From DASQPR01 sp035713725 (lineage in GTDB: Bacteria; Actinomycetota; Actinomycetes; Mycobacteriales; Micromonosporaceae): a stretch of 27,342 nucleotides of DNA. The DNA lies in contig DASTMZ010000023.1 in NCBI GenBank assembly GCA_035713725.1, positions 1 through 27,342 on the forward strand, read 5' to 3'. Positions 8,464 through 16,263 of the stretch are shown piece by piece. The number at the start of each line of letters is the position of its first letter. Position 1 is the stretch's first letter. The notes beneath the pieces were generated by a model. That model did no database searches and was not told the origin of the DNA. It saw nothing but the letters and a program-made list of their open reading frames with translations. The position numbers and the translations under genes are program-made.

Positions 8464-9309
8464 ATGCGTTCGATGCGGCGCCCCCTCGCCATCGACGGCT
8501 TGATCGTCGCGGTGGCCGCGGCCGCCATGATCGAGTTGTGGCTGACACGCCGCGACGACGCCTCGGTCGCCACCACACTGCTCGCTCTCGGTGCGACCGC
8601 GACGTTACTCGCTCACCGGGGCTCACCAGCGGTTGCCGTGCTAGCCGCGGCCGGTGCACAGGCCGCGCTTCTCGAACAGATGCCGCATCCCATGATCAGC
8701 ATGGCGGTTGCGCTCGCGCTCGCCGCGGCCTTGGCCGGTGCCGCGTCGACGGGTCGCACCCGACGCGCGCGGGCAGTCGGCGTGGTTGGCCTCGCGGGGA
8801 TCGTCGCGGTCAGCGCGGACTACGCGTTCCGAATTCGACCGGGCCGCGACGCCGTGGCGTTCGCGGTCGTGGCCGCGGCCGCCGTGGTCTGCTGGGCCGG
8901 GAGCTTCCTGCTGGTACGGCTGACCGGGCACGCCGACGCGTGCGGCGGGACGGGCGCCGCCGTGCCACGCCAGGGCACCGGACCGGACGCCGAGTCGGAC
9001 CGACGGCTGGCGATCGCGCGCGACGTAGCCGACGCGGTGTCGTCGGAACTGTCCGCGGTGCTCGTGGAGACGGTGGCCGCCCAACAGGCGCTCGTGCGCG
9101 ATGCGCACCCGGAAGACAGCCTGCTGCGGATGCGCGCCGCCGAGGAGCACGCCTACCAGGCATCGAACGACCTGCGGCGGCTACTCGCCGCGACCGGGCT
9201 GGCCGCGACGGCGTCGACATCCGGCGACTCGACCGAAATCGCGACGGACGAGTCCGGTGAGGCATCCGATCGAAGCACCGCGGGCTCGCTCGCCGAGCGG
9301 CCGTCATAG
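8464..9309 (+). CDS. Membrane protein resembling a decayed histidine kinase (no catalytic domain)
   Basis: 281 aa. Residues 8-155 hold several hydrophobic helices arranged like the N-terminal sensor domain of actinobacterial NarL-type histidine kinases. Residues 180-246 look like the HisKA_3 dimerisation helices: RRLAIARDVADAVSSELS mirrors the usual RIARELHDVVAHSLS, and NDLRRLLAATGL mirrors the second-helix end. The phospho-accepting histidine is replaced by Ala189. The protein ends in a polar Ser/Thr/Asp-rich tail with no HATPase domain. Nothing in the remaining 27 bases before the convergent gene could encode one. No response regulator is adjacent. It could be a pseudogene remnant or a signalling scaffold; the open frame and high-GC codon use suggest it is still translated. 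Confidence 0.72.
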   Translation: MRSMRRPLAIDGLIVAVAAAAMIELWLTRRDDASVATTLLALGATATLLAHRGSPAVAVLAAAGAQAALLEQMPHPMISMAVALALAAALAGAASTGRTRRARAVGVVGLAGIVAVSADYAFRIRPGRDAVAFAVVAAAAVVCWAGSFLLVRLTGHADACGGTGAAVPRQGTGPDAESDRRLAIARDVADAVSSELSAVLVETVAAQQALVRDAHPEDSLLRMRAAEEHAYQASNDLRRLLAATGLAATASTSGDSTEIATDESGEASDRSTAGSLAERPS

Positions 9310-9336
9310 CGGCGTGGGCCGCCGAGTCGGGCGTCG

Positions 9337-10032
9337 TCAGGACGGCGTGTCCGGCGGGGCATCGGCGCCGTGACCGTCGGCTGTCACGTCTGCTGTCCCG
9401 GCGGCGCTACCCGCCACGCTGGCGGACGCCGCCGTCGCGTACGCCGCGGCAAGCGTCGCGGCTCCCACCGGTGAATCGCTCCGGCGAGGCGCCCAGCGTC
9501 CGCCATGTCCATGCGGCGGTACGGGTACGCCGGGCGGCAAGTCCTCGATCACGGTCACCGTTCGTTCGGTCGCCACGACGTGCCCATGGTCGCGGTCGCT
9601 CTGGAAGCGATGCTCCCACCGGCTCGCGTCCAAGACGCGAAGCACCGGGATGTAGCGGATCTCGAGGATCAGCAGCACCGCCGCGGTCGCGAGGCAGGCG
9701 AGCAGCGGCTGACCCTCGCCGGCGATGGCACCGATCGCGGCGGCGGCAAGCACGGCGGCAGCGGTCGTCATGCCGTGCACGACGCCGATCTGCGCGTCCG
9801 AGCCGCGGAACAGCAGACCCGCGCCGATGAACCCGACGCCGGTGATCGCGCCGGTCATGATGGTCGGTGCGCCCGATGCGAGCACGCCGATGACCGCGGT
9901 CGCGACACCGATGAGGGCGAATGTCCGGTCACCCGCCGCCGAGCCTCGGATCTGGCGCTCCCAGCCGAGCGCGAACGTCAGCACGAACGCGACGACGATT
10001 CGGATCACGATGGCGCCGTTCAACGACCACAC
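9337..10032 (-). CDS. MgtC/SapB family membrane protein
   Basis: 231 aa. The MgtC domain (about 5-135) has the family marks GWERQIRGSAAGDRTFALIG (23-42) and GVGFIGAGLLFRGSD (65-79), followed by GMTTAAAVLAAAAIG (87-101) and roughly four membrane helices. The C-terminal 95 residues are polar, then Ala-rich, and unlike the usual ACT-like domain. MgtC proteins in pathogens modulate the F-type ATP synthase and help in low Mg2+; in soil actinobacteria the role is not established. The start is a GTG at 10032. It lies 66 bp after the FMN oxidase gene on the same strand and may be cotranscribed. Confidence 0.85.
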   Translation of the reverse strand: MWSLNGAIVIRIVVAFVLTFALGWERQIRGSAAGDRTFALIGVATAVIGVLASGAPTIMTGAITGVGFIGAGLLFRGSDAQIGVVHGMTTAAAVLAAAAIGAIAGEGQPLLACLATAAVLLILEIRYIPVLRVLDASRWEHRFQSDRDHGHVVATERTVTVIEDLPPGVPVPPHGHGGRWAPRRSDSPVGAATLAAAYATAASASVAGSAAGTADVTADGHGADAPPDTPS

Positions 10033-10098
10033 GCGACGATCGTGCCGGATGCCGCTCCGGTTGGCGAGTGGCAGCCGGGTCCGAAACGCGACCGACGC

Positions 10099-11259
10099 TC
10101 AGACGCGTACCAGCATGTCGGCGCTCACCTCGGCGGGCCGTGACGCGCCGGCCAGGGTCATGGTCAGTTCGGTCTCGGCGTAAAGGCACCGCAGCACGTG
10201 GCGGACGCCGGTCTCACCGGCGATCGCCAGTCCATACACGTATGGTCGACCGACGAGCACCGCCTTCGCGCCGAGCGCGAGGGCCTTGACGACATCGCCG
10301 CCGCCCCGGATGCCGCTGTCGAAGAGGATGTCGAGCCGGTCACCGGCCGCGTCGACTATGCCCGGCAGGGCGTCAAGCGATGCGATCGCGCCGTCGATCT
10401 GACGACCGCCGTGGTTCGACACGATGATGCCGTCCACGCCCGCGTCCGCGGCGCGTCGCGCGTCGTCCGGGTGCTGGATGCCCTTGAGCACGATTGGTCC
10501 GGTCCACCGCTCGCGCAGCCAACCGAGGTCGGCCCAGGTCAGCGCCGGGTTGCCGAAGATCGTCCGCCAGTGGCCGATGCCGTCGGCGACTCGGTCGGCG
10601 GTGACGGGGCCGCCGATGCGTTGCTGGAAGACCGGATCGCTGAAGTAGTTGGCAAGACCTTCGCCAAGCAGGAACGGCAGGAACGCGTTGTCCAGGTCGA
10701 GCGGCCGCCAGGCGAGGCGGTACGTGTCGATCGTGACGACGAGCGCACGATAACCGGCCGCGGCGGCGCGCGACACGAAGCTCGCCGCGAGGTCACGATC
10801 GCGCGGCCAGTAGAGCTGGAACCATTTCGGCCCGTCGCCGACTTTCGCGACATCCTCCAGCGAGGTGGACGCCATGGTGGACAGGATCATCGGGGCGTCG
10901 ACGGAACCGGCCGCGCGGGCGGTGAGGCGCTCCGCGTCGCGGTGATAGATGGACAGTGCCCCGATCGGCGCCAGCATCACGGGTGCGCGCATGGGCGTAC
11001 CGAGCACCTCGGTGGCGATCGTGGCGTCGTCCACGTCGCGCAGCAACCGGGGCACGATGCGCCAGCGTTCGAACGCGTCGCGATTGGCACGCGCGGTGGA
11101 TCCGCTGCCGGCCGCGCCGGCGACGTAGCCGTACGCCGGGTCGGACAGGTACGTCTTCGCGACCGCTTCGAGCCGCGTGAGGTCGGTTGGCAGCGGTGGC
11201 CGTACGTCGTCGAGTCCGCCGGCGTAGATCTCGTTCTGGACCTCGGCCTCGGATGGCAT
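10099..11259 (-). CDS. FMN-dependent alpha-hydroxyacid oxidase, lactate 2-monooxygenase-like
   Basis: About 386 aa TIM-barrel flavoenzyme that oxidises L-2-hydroxy acids such as lactate. Numbered from the upstream ATG 11274, the key motifs are YVAGAAGSGSTARANRDAF (50-68), the Tyr in WFQLYWPRD (151-159), Lys264 in IVLKGIQHPDDA, and SNHGGRQIDG (286-295) with catalytic His288 and Arg291. FDSGIRGGGDVVKALALGA and VGRPYVYGLA (341-350) bind FMN phosphate. Length and NEIYAGGL near the N-terminus are closest to actinobacterial lactate 2-monooxygenases. I chose ATG 11259 because GAGGGA lies 7 bases upstream of it; ATG 11274 is the alternative. It is read after the GH63-like gene (75 bp) and before MgtC. 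The exact substrate is not decidable from sequence. Confidence 0.9.
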   Translation of the reverse strand: MPSEAEVQNEIYAGGLDDVRPPLPTDLTRLEAVAKTYLSDPAYGYVAGAAGSGSTARANRDAFERWRIVPRLLRDVDDATIATEVLGTPMRAPVMLAPIGALSIYHRDAERLTARAAGSVDAPMILSTMASTSLEDVAKVGDGPKWFQLYWPRDRDLAASFVSRAAAAGYRALVVTIDTYRLAWRPLDLDNAFLPFLLGEGLANYFSDPVFQQRIGGPVTADRVADGIGHWRTIFGNPALTWADLGWLRERWTGPIVLKGIQHPDDARRAADAGVDGIIVSNHGGRQIDGAIASLDALPGIVDAAGDRLDILFDSGIRGGGDVVKALALGAKAVLVGRPYVYGLAIAGETGVRHVLRCLYAETELTMTLAGASRPAEVSADMLVRV

Positions 11260-11334
11260 GCGACTGTCCCTCATTTGGTTGGGCTCTCTTCGCTTAGGTC
11301 GCCGTGGCGTGTGCAGCGCCGCTGATCGGGTGGA

Positions 11335-13989
11335 CTAACGGATCCGTGGCGGGTGCTGACCGTCGCGGCTCAGGATCAACGTGGCCACGAGCGCGGTCCA
11401 ACCGGTCTGGTGTGAGGCGCCGAGACCGGCACCGGTCTCGCCGTGGAAATACTCCGGGAAGATGATCCGGTCGCGCCAGTCCGGATGGGTGGCGAGCATG
11501 TCGTTGTCGCGCAGGATCGGGCGGCGGCCGTCGGGTCCAGGCAGGAACACCTTGATCAGCCGGTCGGACAGGTCGTCGGCGATCTCGGCGAGGTTGCGCT
11601 TGGTGCCGGAACCGGTCGGATACTCGAAGGTGACCTTGTCGCCGAGGTACGCCTCGAACTCGCGCAGCGCGCCGATCAGCAGATAGTTCACCGGCATCCA
11701 GATCGGCCCGCGCCAGTTCGAGTTACCGCCGAATGTGGCGGTCCGGGACACGCCCGGCTCGTAGTCGACGCTGAACTCCTGACCGTCGAGCTGCAGCACG
11801 AACGGCTTGGTCGCGTGCACTCGGGACAGCGACCGCAGCCCGTACGGGCTGAGGAACTCCGCCTCGTCGAAAACGCGCGCGAGGATCCGGGGGAGGCGTT
11901 CGGGCGAGACGAGCGACAGCAGCCGCCGCAATTCGCCCTCGTCGTCGCGCCGGTGTACGCCGACCACGCTGGCGTATTCCGGCTTGTTGGCGAGGAACCA
12001 CGAGATGCGTGCCTCGAGATCGGGCAGGTCGTGCAGCTCGGCGGAGCGCATGCTCGAGGTTGCGTAGAGCGGCACGAGGCCGACCACCGAGAACACGCGC
12101 ATCGGCAGCTCCTCGCCGTCGGCCAGGCGCAGCACGTCGCAGTAGAACTCGTCGTCGGCGTCCCAGAGCTTCGCTGCCGCGTTGCCGATGAAGGCGAAGT
12201 GGTCGAAGAACTTCGTCGCGATGTCTTCGTACGCGTGGTCGTGCCGCGCCAGCCGCAGCGCGATCTCCAGCAGGTTGAGCGCGTACATGCCCATCCAGCC
12301 GGTCGCATCGGACTGCTGGAGGTTGCCGGCCACCGGCAGCGCGGCGGACCGGTCGAACGGACCGACGTTGTCGAGGCCGAGGAAGCCGCCCTCGAAGACG
12401 TTGTTGCCGTCCAGGTCCTTCCGGTTGACCCACCAGGTGAAGTTCAGCAGCAGCTTGTGCATCACGCGGGACAGGAAGTCGACGTCGGTGCCGCCGTCGA
12501 GGTCGAAGACCCGCAGCGCCGCCCACGCGTGCACCGGCGGGTTCACGTCGCTGAACGCCCACTCGTACGCCGGGATCTGCCCGTCCGGGTGCAGATACCA
12601 GTCGCGCAGCAACAGCAGCAGCTGGGACTTCGCGAACGCCGGATCGACGCGCGCGATCGCCACGCAATGGAAGGCGAGATCCCAGGCCGCGAACCACGGA
12701 TATTCCCACGGGTCCGGCATCGAGATCACGTCGGCCGCGTGCATGTGCCACCATGCCGCGTTGCGGCCGGCCTGGTGACCGGCGGGCGGCGCGGACCCGA
12801 CGTCGCCGGCCAACCAGCGGTCCACGTCGAAGTGGTAATACTGTTTGCCCCACATGAGACCGGCCACCGCGGCGCGGACCAGCGCCGCCTCGTCGGCCGT
12901 CGTACCGGCGGGGATGAGCGCCGCGAAATACTCGTCGGCCTCGGCCGCCCGGGCGGTCATCACGTCGTCGAATCCGGCGTCGAGGTCGAGCTGCTCGGCG
13001 TCGGTGGCGGCCAGCCGAAGCCGGATGGTCCGCGACTCGCCGGCCGGCACGGTGAGCACGTAGTGCAGTGCCGCCTTGGTACCCGTACCCGCCGGATTCA
13101 CTGTGGCGGCGCCGTTCACGACGTGGTCGTTGATGCCGTCCTTCGGGTAAGGCGACCGGCCCGGCAGCCCCCAGAGCTGCTGCGCGTTGCTTTCGTTGTC
13201 GCAGGCGAGCTCGGCGGGTGCCGCCGCGGCCGCATCGCCGGCGAGGACGAGACGCCCGAGCGTGTCGTGGTGCGCCACCAGCCGGCCGCCGCCGGACGCG
13301 GTGATCGTCGGCATCGGGCCGCGGTTGGGCCGACCCCAGTCCCACGTGTTGCGGAACCAGACGGTGGGAAGGACGTGCAGGGTTGCCGAGTCCGGTCCGC
13401 GGTTCGCGATCGTGATCACCATGCAGACGTCGGTGACATCCGCCTTCGCATAGTCGACCGTCACCGACCAGTAGCGGTCGCCGGCGAACACGCCGGTGTC
13501 GACGAGCTCGTACTCGGGATCGTTGCGCCCGCGTGCCGCGTTGCCGTCGGTCAGCTGCCGGTAGGGGTACGCCGCCTGCGGGTAGTGATAACGCCAGCGC
13601 ATGTGCGAGTGGGTCGGCGTGGACTCCTCGTACCAGTAGTACTCCTTGACGTCCTCACCGTGATTGCCGGTGTCGCCGGACAACCCGAACATGCGCTCCT
13701 TGAGGATCGGGTCGACGCCGTTCCACAGCGCAAGCGCGAAGCAGAACGTCTGCTTCTCGTCGCACAGCCCGGCCATGCCGTCCTCGTTCCACCGGAAGAC
13801 TCGGGACCGCGCGTGATCATGCGGGAAGTACGACCAGGCGTTGCCGTGCTCGCTGTAGTCCTCGCGGACCGTGCCCCAGGCCCGCTCGGCCAGGTACGGT
13901 CCCCACGCCCGCCACCGCCGCGTGCCGGCGTCCGCCTCGGCCAGGCGACGATGCTCGGCCGTGGTTCCTGCCTCCTGCATGGCGTCCAT
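11335..13989 (-). CDS. Large GH63/MGH1-like glucosidase
   Basis: About 884 aa, predicted cytoplasmic (no signal peptide). An N-terminal beta-rich domain (about 1-320) begins ERAWGTVREDYSEHGNAWSY and FPHDHARSRVFRWNEDG, a hallmark of bacterial 'glucosidase' proteins related to GH63 mannosyl/glucosylglycerate hydrolases. An (alpha/alpha)6 barrel follows. It includes EYPWFAAWDLAFHC (Asp437 as candidate general acid), EGGFLGLDNVG, GGNSNWRGPIWMPVNYLL, and HGETGAGLGASHQTGWTAL (Glu851 as candidate base). The frame reaches a GTG at 14046, but homology starts near TTAEHRRLAEADAG, so ATG 13989 is preferred. It heads a leftward run with the oxidase and MgtC and is divergent from a debranching-type glucosidase, which points to oligosaccharide or glycogen breakdown. 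The substrate is unknown. Confidence 0.88.
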   Translation of the reverse strand: MDAMQEAGTTAEHRRLAEADAGTRRWRAWGPYLAERAWGTVREDYSEHGNAWSYFPHDHARSRVFRWNEDGMAGLCDEKQTFCFALALWNGVDPILKERMFGLSGDTGNHGEDVKEYYWYEESTPTHSHMRWRYHYPQAAYPYRQLTDGNAARGRNDPEYELVDTGVFAGDRYWSVTVDYAKADVTDVCMVITIANRGPDSATLHVLPTVWFRNTWDWGRPNRGPMPTITASGGGRLVAHHDTLGRLVLAGDAAAAAPAELACDNESNAQQLWGLPGRSPYPKDGINDHVVNGAATVNPAGTGTKAALHYVLTVPAGESRTIRLRLAATDAEQLDLDAGFDDVMTARAAEADEYFAALIPAGTTADEAALVRAAVAGLMWGKQYYHFDVDRWLAGDVGSAPPAGHQAGRNAAWWHMHAADVISMPDPWEYPWFAAWDLAFHCVAIARVDPAFAKSQLLLLLRDWYLHPDGQIPAYEWAFSDVNPPVHAWAALRVFDLDGGTDVDFLSRVMHKLLLNFTWWVNRKDLDGNNVFEGGFLGLDNVGPFDRSAALPVAGNLQQSDATGWMGMYALNLLEIALRLARHDHAYEDIATKFFDHFAFIGNAAAKLWDADDEFYCDVLRLADGEELPMRVFSVVGLVPLYATSSMRSAELHDLPDLEARISWFLANKPEYASVVGVHRRDDEGELRRLLSLVSPERLPRILARVFDEAEFLSPYGLRSLSRVHATKPFVLQLDGQEFSVDYEPGVSRTATFGGNSNWRGPIWMPVNYLLIGALREFEAYLGDKVTFEYPTGSGTKRNLAEIADDLSDRLIKVFLPGPDGRRPILRDNDMLATHPDWRDRIIFPEYFHGETGAGLGASHQTGWTALVATLILSRDGQHPPRIR

Positions 13990-14106
13990 CATGATTGAGG
14001 ACGTTCGGCGCATGCATGGCAGACGCGCCGTTACCTCGCGCGTCACGTGATCGCCCAGTCGCGCGATCTATTCGGTGTGGCGTGGGTCACGTTCCTCGGA
14101 GGCGGC

Positions 14107-16176
14107 ATGATTCCGATCCGGTTCGGCCCGCAGGTCTGTACGGATCTTGGCGCCGCCTCGGCACGCGAATGGCTGGTCGCCGACGGATGCGGCGGTTTCG
14201 CGATGGGTACGGTGAGCGGCCTTCGTACCCGTCGGTACCACGGCCTGCTGGTGGTCACGAGTGACGCGGCGGGCGCGGTGAAGACTGACGCCGCGGGCGC
14301 GGTGACGACTGACGCGGCGGGCGGCCCGCCCGCCGGTCTCGCCGCACGAAGGCTCGCGCTGGCCAGCCTCGATCCGATCGTGACGCTTGCCGGCGGCGCC
14401 GAGGTCCGGCTCGCGACACACGAGTGGACGTCCGGAGCGGTCGTCCCGGCCGGCCACGAACTGCTCGCGTCGTTCGACCTCGACGACGGTCTGCCGCGCT
14501 GGCGGTGGCGAATCGGCGACGTGGTGATCGAGCGGGAGCTAGCCACGCCCGATGGCAACCCGGGCGTCGGCCTCGTCCATCGGCTGCTGGCCGGCGGACC
14601 AGTGCGGCTGCACCTCGACGCGCTCGTCACCTGGCGCGACGCGCACGGCGAGCGGACGGCCGCCGGGCGGCCGCCCCGGGTCGAGCCGACCGCGGACGGC
14701 GTTCGCGTCGAGGACGCGTTCTGTGTCTCCGGGCCGGGCTGGCAGGCGAGCGGCGAGTGGTGGCGCGGCGTGCACTACCGCGAGGAGGCGGCGCGCGGGC
14801 TCACCGCTGACGAGGATCTCTGGTACGCCGGACGATTCGGCGCGACGCTGGATGCCCCCGGCGACGTCGTCGAGGTCGCGGCGTGGCCGGACGCGTCGGG
14901 CAGTCCGATCCCGCGGCCGGTCGCGATGGTCTCCGCCGCCCGTGCACGCCGCCGCGCCATCGCGGACGCGGTCGCGGCACGATCGCCGGGCGCGTCCGAT
15001 CCCGAGGTGGTCGGTTCGCTTGCGGTGGCCGCCGATGCTTTCGTGGTACGAGGCTGGTCGGCGTCCGGCGGGTCGGCGTCGGGGGCGGGCCGCCCAGACG
15101 TGGTGGCCGGCTACCCGTGGTTCGGCGCGTGGTCGCGCGACACGATGCTGTCCTATCCCGGGCTGTTCCTCGCGACCGGCCGGGCGGACGAGGGGCGCGA
15201 CCTGCTTCTTGGGTACGCGCAGACGCTATCGGACGGCATGCTCGCGAACACGGCCGACACCGGCGAGCTTCGGTACAACACCGTGGACGGCACGCTGTGG
15301 TTCGCGTACGCGGTGGACCGCCATGTGGCCGCGACCGGCGACACCGATCTCGCTCGCGATGTCGCGCCGACCTTGCGGGACGTGATCTCGGCACACGTGG
15401 CCGGCGTCCGCTACGGCATCCGCATGACCGACGACGGCTTGCTCACGCAGGGCGCCGACGGCGAGGCGCTGACGTGGATGGACGCGCGCATCGACGGCGT
15501 ACCCGTGACGCCGCGGATCGGCAAGGCGGTCGAGGTGAACGCGCTGTGGGTCAACGCGCTCGCCTCGGCTGCCGTGCTGTGTCGTGCGGCGGGGCAACCG
15601 ACCATGATCGAACACGGCGACCGGAGCATCGACGTCGAGTCGCTCGCCACGTCTGCCCGGTTGGCGTTCGCGGATCGGTTTCTGCGAGCCGACGGTACCG
15701 ATGCCACGTTGCCGGACATTGTGGACGGTGACGATGCGGGTGAGGCGGAGAAGCTGCGGCCGAACCAGGTGCTCGCGTGGTCGTTGCCGTACGCACCGCT
15801 AGCGCCGCAACCACGCGCGCTGTCCCGGATCGCGGCCGCGCTCGCCACGCCGCTCGGAATGCGTACCCTCGACCCGGCGGACCCGGACTACCGGCCGCGG
15901 CACCGTGGCGGGCCGGCCGACCGTGATCGCGCCTACCACCAGGGCACCGTGTGGCCGTGGCTGATCGGGCCGTACGTCGACGCGTGCCGCCGCGCTGGCG
16001 TACCCGTTGGCGACGCGACGTTCATCGGACTCGTCGGTCACCTCGCCGACTATGGGCTGGGTTCGGTCAGCGAAACCGCGGACGGCGACCCGCCGCACGG
16101 TGCCACCGGGTGTCCGTTCCAGGCGTGGTCGGTCGCCGAATTGTTGCGCGTCTGTGCCTCGACCGAGCCGATGTGA
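14107..16176 (+). CDS. Glycogen debranching enzyme (amylo-alpha-1,6-glucosidase, archaeal/bacterial type)
   Basis: 689 aa. The N-terminal domain opens with EWLVADGCGGFAMGTVSGLR and TRRYHGLLVV (21-50), diagnostic of the GDE family. The C-terminal (alpha/alpha)6 GDE_C barrel has AGYPWFGAWSRDTMLSYPGL (Asp345 region), LRYNTVDGTLWFAYAV, RIGKAVEVNALWVNAL and HQGTVWPWLIGPYVDA (611-626). It hydrolyses alpha-1,6-linked glucosyl stubs in glycogen-like glucans in the cytoplasm. ATG 14107 follows GGAGG at 14098-14102. The upstream frame from 14047 has no homology and was dropped. A tandem repeat (residues about 52-73) enlarges one N-terminal loop. It is divergent from the GH63-like gene, 117 bp away. Confidence 0.9.
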   Translation: MIPIRFGPQVCTDLGAASAREWLVADGCGGFAMGTVSGLRTRRYHGLLVVTSDAAGAVKTDAAGAVTTDAAGGPPAGLAARRLALASLDPIVTLAGGAEVRLATHEWTSGAVVPAGHELLASFDLDDGLPRWRWRIGDVVIERELATPDGNPGVGLVHRLLAGGPVRLHLDALVTWRDAHGERTAAGRPPRVEPTADGVRVEDAFCVSGPGWQASGEWWRGVHYREEAARGLTADEDLWYAGRFGATLDAPGDVVEVAAWPDASGSPIPRPVAMVSAARARRRAIADAVAARSPGASDPEVVGSLAVAADAFVVRGWSASGGSASGAGRPDVVAGYPWFGAWSRDTMLSYPGLFLATGRADEGRDLLLGYAQTLSDGMLANTADTGELRYNTVDGTLWFAYAVDRHVAATGDTDLARDVAPTLRDVISAHVAGVRYGIRMTDDGLLTQGADGEALTWMDARIDGVPVTPRIGKAVEVNALWVNALASAAVLCRAAGQPTMIEHGDRSIDVESLATSARLAFADRFLRADGTDATLPDIVDGDDAGEAEKLRPNQVLAWSLPYAPLAPQPRALSRIAAALATPLGMRTLDPADPDYRPRHRGGPADRDRAYHQGTVWPWLIGPYVDACRRAGVPVGDATFIGLVGHLADYGLGSVSETADGDPPHGATGCPFQAWSVAELLRVCASTEPM
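14260..14324 (+). repeat. 24-bp tandem repeat inside the debranching gene
   Basis: Units at 14260-14283, 14284-14307 and a partial third at 14308-14324 differ at only a few positions. They encode DAAGAV(K/T)T-type octapeptides right after the conserved YHGLLVV strand. Being in frame, copy-number changes would only lengthen a surface loop. Confidence 0.85.
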
Positions 16177-16194
16177 CGCTTCCGGACAGGCGTG

Positions 16195-16215
16195 ACCGGG
16201 ACCGTACAATCCGGT
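16195..16215 (+). promoter_or_regulatory. -10 element flanked by an inverted repeat, kinase promoter
   Basis: TACAAT (16205-16210) is a near-consensus -10 in the 87-bp gap between the debranching gene and the kinase gene (ATG 16264). ACCGG (16195-16199) and CCGGT (16211-16215) flank it symmetrically with an 11-bp spacer, so a repressor bound there would cover the -10. No convincing -35 is seen. Confidence 0.45.
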
Positions 16216-16263
16216 AGCGCATCGCGGCTACTGCTACGCCGCGGCGCGGGAGGCGAACGCGGG

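Noticed and set aside
9310..9336. A missing HATPase domain hidden by a frameshift after the histidine-kinase-like gene
   Set aside because: Only 27 bp remain before the convergent MgtC gene, and no HATPase motifs (N, G1, G2 boxes) are seen in any frame downstream.
11443..13998. 851-codon open frame on the plus strand opposite the GH63-like gene
   Set aside because: It is Arg/Val/His-rich with no recognisable domain. Long antisense frames are expected opposite GC-rich genes with strong third-position bias, and the minus-strand frame has clear glycosidase motifs.
13990..14046. Extension of the GH63-like gene to GTG 14046, and of the debranching gene back to 14047
   Set aside because: Neither extension resembles the families and neither has a ribosome binding site. 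ATG 14107 has GGAGG in front of it.
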